From contig DGQJ01000398.1 of assembly GCA_002389705.1 (NCBI GenBank), positions 1,383-7,986 on the forward strand: 6,604 nucleotides of DNA. The letters are read 5' to 3'. Shown here piece by piece: positions 5,531 to 6,604 of the stretch (the first letter of the stretch is position 1; each line of letters starts with the position of its first letter). The notes beneath the pieces are model-generated. The model did not search any database, was not told the DNA's origin, and was given only the letters and a program-made list of their open reading frames with translations. The DNA is from Bacteroidales bacterium UBA4417 (GTDB taxonomy: Bacteria; Bacteroidota; Bacteroidia; Bacteroidales; UBA4417). A program made the translations under genes and the position numbers.

Positions 5531-5648
5531 AAATTTATAATAAGTCTAAATAATAAGCTTTTAACAGGAGTAATTGTTTTATTTTTTTGATGTGCTTATT
5601 CTAAGTAGTGCTTAAAAATACAATGATCAACTCCCGTGTAAAAATAGG
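5531..5648. other. AT-rich intergenic stretch without a gene
   Basis: Between the hydA terminator and the Rex-like sites I see no credible ORF or RNA gene. GTGCTTA occurs twice as a direct repeat (5592-5598 and 5608-5614, 16 bases apart), and the second copy closes a small TAAG-N5-CTTA inverted repeat (5602-5614). Neither is strong enough to call a binding site. On the minus strand this stretch would be the untranscribed DNA upstream of the operon promoter. Confidence 0.5.
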
Positions 5649-5677
5649 AAAAGCCGTCCACGTATGGGACGGCTTTT
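5649..5677 (-). terminator. Rho-independent terminator of hydA
   Basis: A perfect 11-bp stem (AAAAGCCGTCC / GGACGGCTTTT) encloses a 7-base loop, 19 bases after the hydA stop. On the minus strand it ends in TTTT, followed by CC and then ATTTTT, a good tail for intrinsic termination. The plus-strand reading has only the TTTT of the stem and no gene to end there. It separates hydA transcription from the downstream regulatory operon. Confidence 0.85.
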
Positions 5678-5696
5678 GAAATAAACGTAAAGTGGT

Positions 5697-6604
5697 TTAG
5701 TAGCGATTGCGTACTTTATAGTGTGTATGAAGCAGTTCGTGCGATTTATGTCCGAGCGGATGCGAAAGGTACTCATTATACACTTCGGTTACTTCTGGAT
5801 TTTCGTGCGATTTGCGGATTGGCTTGCCCATATCTTCGGCATAAATAGCTTCGGCACGGCGTTTACGGATTTCGGCCGAAGTAGGTATTGGCTGTCCGCC
5901 ACCACCGATACAACCTCCGGGGCAACCCATAACTTCGATAAAGTGGTAACTGGCTTTACCCGTATTTACTGCATCCATCAGCACCTTTGCATTAGCCAGT
6001 CCATGAGCAACGGCAACATTCAGCTCAACGCCTTCCAGGAAATTCCAGTCGGGTTTGGTGTTTTTAATTTTAATGCTTGCTTCTTTTACTCCTTCCATGC
6101 CGCGAACCGGCTTAATGTTAAGATTAGTAAACGGGACTTCGTTGCCTGTAATAATTTCGTATGCCGTGCGAAGTGCTGCTTCCATTACGCCTCCGGTAGT
6201 TCCAAAAATAACGGCTGCACCTGTTGATTCGCCAAGGATACTATCGTAGGTTTCGTCTTCAAGTTTTTCGAACTCGATACCAGCCTGTTTTATCATCATT
6301 GCCAGCTCGCGGGTGGTAAGTACATAATCCACATCTTTAAATCCTGAATCACGCATTTCGGAGCGATTACATTCGAATTTTTTGGCTGTGCACGGCATTA
6401 TCGATACTACAACCATATTTTCGGCTTTGATGTTAATTTTATCGGCGTAGTATGTTTTAGCCAGTGCTCCGAACATTTGCTGCGGCGACTTGCAGGTAGA
6501 AAGATTATCGAGCAAACCGGGATACATATGCTCCTGGAATTTGACCCAGCCTGGTGAGCATGATGTAAGCATGGGCAGTTTCACAGTTTCGTCTTTATCA
6601 ACTA
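5697..6604 (-). CDS. hydA: HydA/HndD: catalytic subunit of group A [FeFe]-hydrogenase, 5' part off the window
   Basis: The 301 visible C-terminal residues are the H-cluster domain that interconverts protons and H2. The frame stays open to the right edge, so the gene begins outside; the GTG at 6584 is an internal valine, not a start. L1 reads TSCSPGW (visible residues 13-19), L2 reads MPCTAKKFE (69-77), and L3 reads EVMGCPGGCIGGGGQP (223-238, Cys227 and Cys231). L2 and L3 are fully canonical. L1 has Ser in place of the second Cys of TSCCP. The FGTTGGVMEAALRTAYE segment near 128-144 and the C-terminal tail with PLGHKSHELLHTHY are as in HydA/HndD of multimeric NAD(P)-linked enzymes. The missing N-terminal part should hold 2Fe-2S and 4Fe-4S domains. 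It is followed by a strong terminator. Whether it pairs with the hydB at the left edge, or a second hydA lies beyond it, cannot be seen. Confidence 0.95.
   Translation of the reverse strand, partial: VDKDETVKLPMLTSCSPGWVKFQEHMYPGLLDNLSTCKSPQQMFGALAKTYYADKINIKAENMVVVSIMPCTAKKFECNRSEMRDSGFKDVDYVLTTRELAMMIKQAGIEFEKLEDETYDSILGESTGAAVIFGTTGGVMEAALRTAYEIITGNEVPFTNLNIKPVRGMEGVKEASIKIKNTKPDWNFLEGVELNVAVAHGLANAKVLMDAVNTGKASYHFIEVMGCPGGCIGGGGQPIPTSAEIRKRRAEAIYAEDMGKPIRKSHENPEVTEVYNEYLSHPLGHKSHELLHTHYKVRNRY

Noticed and set aside
5624..5630. TGATCA core as a possible FNR/CRP half site
   Set aside because: A six-base palindrome without the TTGAT-N4-ATCAA layout is expected by chance.
5721..6227. 168-codon plus-strand ORF opposite hydA
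   Set aside because: It is antisense to a fully conserved hydrogenase domain, has no recognisable family features, and looks like a codon-bias shadow.
6582..6584. GTG at 6584 as a start of hydA
   Set aside because: The frame is open upstream to the window edge and the GTG falls only a few residues before the L1 loop. It is an internal valine of a truncated gene.

Overview
This is a 6.6 kb window in which every credible gene lies on the minus strand, so transcription runs from high to low coordinates. It comes from an [FeFe]-hydrogenase locus. The organism looks like an anaerobic, fermentative member of the Bacteroidota. The reasons are a TAnnTTTG-type -7 box in the only sizeable intergenic gap, mostly weak or absent Shine-Dalgarno sequences, moderate GC with a very AT-rich intergenic region, and the general look of the proteins. 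This placement is inference; no marker gene is present.

Reading in the direction of transcription: (i) 6604-5697 is the C-terminal half of a catalytic group A [FeFe]-hydrogenase subunit (HydA/HndD type) with all three H-cluster loops, ending at a strong hairpin terminator (5677-5649). (ii) 5648-5377 is an AT-rich regulatory gap. It holds two abutting Rex-like palindromes (5495-5530) just upstream of a Bacteroidota-type promoter (5459-5489). (iii) 5373-1 is one tightly packed operon of eight genes: DRTGG-domain protein, RsbT-like ATPase, an [FeFe]-hydrogenase-like protein of the putative sensory type (ferredoxin domain + divergent H-cluster domain + C-terminal 4Fe-4S domain), a second DRTGG protein, a PHP-type metallo-phosphoesterase, a stand-alone HATPase, the thioredoxin-like [2Fe-2S] protein HndB, and the NADH/FMN subunit HydB (HndC/NuoF-like), which runs off the left edge. 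Gaps are at most 45 bases, and two junctions are one-base TAATG overlaps.

The likely logic is a multimeric NAD(P)-linked, possibly electron-bifurcating hydrogenase built from HydA, HydB and HndB. Its genes are co-transcribed with a signalling module of six proteins that probably reads H2 or redox state. The module has no recognisable DNA-binding protein, no phospho-accepting histidine domain and no receiver. Its output may therefore act directly on the hydrogenase or through a small phosphorylated compound handled by the PHP enzyme. The Rex-like operators would add NADH/NAD+ control of the whole operon. The NuoE-like HydC/HndA subunit that HydB normally needs is absent from the visible part of the operon.
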